From: DASQWP01 sp050697555
GTDB lineage: Bacteria > Actinomycetota > Thermoleophilia > Gaiellales > Gaiellaceae
DNA length: 7,439 nt
Assembly: GCA_050697555.1 (NCBI GenBank)
Contig: JBOHAD010000099.1
Coordinates: 1 to 7,439 of the forward strand
Reading direction: 5' to 3'
In this document: positions 6,260 through 7,439 of the stretch, in pieces
Numbering within the stretch: the first letter of the stretch is position 1
Layout of the letters: each line of letters begins with the position of its first letter
Position numbers and translations under genes: made by a program
Notes under the pieces: generated by a model
The model's input: only the letters and a program-made list of their open reading frames with translations
Databases searched by the model: none
Told to the model about the DNA's origin: nothing

Positions 6260-7439
6260 TCCTCCACCTCCTCGTACGCCTCATCGAGCAGGTACTTGCC
6301 CGGGTTCATGATGTTGTTCGGGTCGAGCCCCCGCTTGACCGTCTTCATCACGTCGAAGCCGCCGCCCAGCTCGACCGGGACGAGGTCCACCTCGCCCTCG
6401 CGGCACGAGCCGTGGCACGCGGAGATGGAGCCGCCGTGCTCGACGGCCACGCGGGCGATCTCCCGCTTCGCGTCCACCCAGGCGGCCCAGCTCTCCTCGT
6501 CCCACTGCATCTCCCAGATGCCGATGTCGATCTCGGTCAGGTAGTCGCCCCACGGCTTGAAGGCCCCGTTCGTGTACGCGAACATGCCCCAGTCGTCGAA
6601 CATGTCCAAGCGCTCGCGCAGGCCGGCCGCGATCGCGTGCCATTTCTCGCGCACCGCCGGCAGCTGCGAGTAGAGGATCGAGGCGTCCTCGCAGTGCCAG
6701 CTCATGGGCACGACCTGGCCGTCCCGGAGGCGCCCGTGGAGCGGCGTCGCGTAGCGGTCGTGGCGCGAGGCCCAGTCGCCCTGCGAGATCTCGTCCCCGA
6801 GGTACTCGCCCCGGGACTCCTTGCCGAGCCGGAGCATCCGCTTCGCCGAGGCCCGCACCTCGTCCGCGTTCCCGTAGAGGGCGAGCGCGACGACCGCCTG
6901 CACCGATTCGGGCTGCGGGATGTACGCCTCGTCGTCGCGGCGGAGGTAGGCCAGCTTCCACTCGTCGAAGAGGACGACGCCTGCGAGCGTGGCCGCCCCC
7001 GAGCGCGCGAAGTCGCCGGTCGCCCGCCACGCGTCCAGGTAGGAGGGATAGGCGAAGAACGCCGAGAACTCCGCCTCCGGCCGCTTGACGAGCTCGAGCG
7101 TCGCCTCCGTGACGATCCCGAGCGTCCCCTGGTGGCCCATGAAGAGGTGCTTGAGCTGGTAGCCGCTCGACGACTTGCGCACCTTCTTGCCGCCTCCGTC
7201 GCCGACACGGATGATCTGTCCGGTCGGAAGCACGATCTCGAAGCTGATCACGAGGTCGCGCGTGTGCCCGTAGCGGCCGCCGATCAGCGACCAGCCGCTC
7301 GTCCCGATCCTCCCGCCGACGAGTGAGCAGGGATACGAGGCGGGGTCGTCCGGATAGATGAACCCGTGCGGCTTGAGCTCCTCGGAGAGCTTCAGCATGT
7401 TGATGCCGGGCTGCACGGTGACCGTGCGGTCCTCGAGGT
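6256..7439 (-). CDS. FAD-linked oxidase, GlcD/VAO family (5' end outside window)
   Basis: This is the C-terminal 393 residues of a flavoprotein of the vanillyl-alcohol oxidase/GlcD type (FAD_binding_4 followed by an FAD-oxidase C-terminal domain). The frame is open to the right edge, where the residues LEDRTVTVQPGIN fit the usual strand-turn before the FAD loop, so the GTG at 7416 is internal, not the start. Family members are about 450-520 residues, so roughly 70-120 N-terminal residues are missing. Visible family motifs are GGRIGTSGWSLIGGRYGHTRDLV (pyrophosphate/flavin region, shown by its two Gly-Gly-Arg runs), SSSGYQLKHLFMGHQGTLGI with the typical GTLGIVTEATLEL continuation, and a C-terminal LDPNNIMNPGKYL. 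Near the C-terminus a His-Gly step occurs in an unusual CHGSC context where relatives often have HHGxG. These enzymes oxidise 2-hydroxy acids, phenols or alcohols; the substrate cannot be read from the sequence. It overlaps the next gene by 4 bp (GTGA), which implies one transcript. Confidence 0.85.
   Translation of the reverse strand, partial: LEDRTVTVQPGINMLKLSEELKPHGFIYPDDPASYPCSLVGGRIGTSGWSLIGGRYGHTRDLVISFEIVLPTGQIIRVGDGGGKKVRKSSSGYQLKHLFMGHQGTLGIVTEATLELVKRPEAEFSAFFAYPSYLDAWRATGDFARSGAATLAGVVLFDEWKLAYLRRDDEAYIPQPESVQAVVALALYGNADEVRASAKRMLRLGKESRGEYLGDEISQGDWASRHDRYATPLHGRLRDGQVVPMSWHCEDASILYSQLPAVREKWHAIAAGLRERLDMFDDWGMFAYTNGAFKPWGDYLTEIDIGIWEMQWDEESWAAWVDAKREIARVAVEHGGSISACHGSCREGEVDLVPVELGGGFDVMKTVKRGLDPNNIMNPGKYLLDEAYEEVEE

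Overview
All recognisable genes lie on the minus strand and read from the right edge of the window to the left, like one operon. The DNA is very GC-rich, with strong G/C third-position bias, GTG and one apparent CTG start codon, and several 4-bp stop/start overlaps. With a luciferase-like flavin/F420-type oxidoreductase also present, this suggests a high-GC actinobacterium, possibly of the Thermoleophilia type. That placement is an inference from composition and gene content; no rRNA or other marker is present.

In transcription order the window holds: (1) the C-terminal three quarters or so of an FAD-linked oxidase of the GlcD/VAO family (7439-6256, start outside the window); (2) a 90-residue protein I do not recognise (6259-5987), overlapping both neighbours by 4 bp; (3) a luciferase-like monooxygenase (LLM) class oxidoreductase (5990-4948), broken by an apparent single-base deletion near 5160; (4) an EamA/DMT-family membrane transporter (4923-4084); (5) a 705-residue trimethylamine dehydrogenase-type iron-sulfur flavoprotein (4006-1889); (6) the beta subunit of electron transfer flavoprotein (1892-1134), apparently starting at CTG; (7) the ETF alpha subunit (1021-83). 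A 12-bp hairpin with one mismatch follows the ETF alpha stop codon and probably ends the transcript.

The core is a trimethylamine dehydrogenase plus its dedicated electron acceptor. The dehydrogenase keeps the cysteine that bonds FMN covalently, the three aromatic residues of the substrate bowl, the catalytic Tyr/His/Asp/Arg set and the four cysteines of the 4Fe-4S cluster, each offset by one from the Methylophilus methylotrophus enzyme as I recall it. Both ETF subunits resemble the Methylophilus ETF that serves this enzyme. The simplest reading is oxidative N-demethylation of trimethylamine (or a close relative) to dimethylamine and formaldehyde, with electrons passing from FMN to 4Fe-4S to ETF and on to the respiratory chain. 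The EamA transporter could move the amine or a product. The FAD-linked oxidase, the LLM enzyme and the small protein are not part of the textbook trimethylamine module and may add further steps.

The most interesting points are two substitutions where the dehydrogenase should hand electrons to ETF, the CTG start of etfB, the frameshift in the LLM gene, and the unrecognised small protein. I found no RNA genes, CRISPR arrays, insertion sequences or attachment sites.
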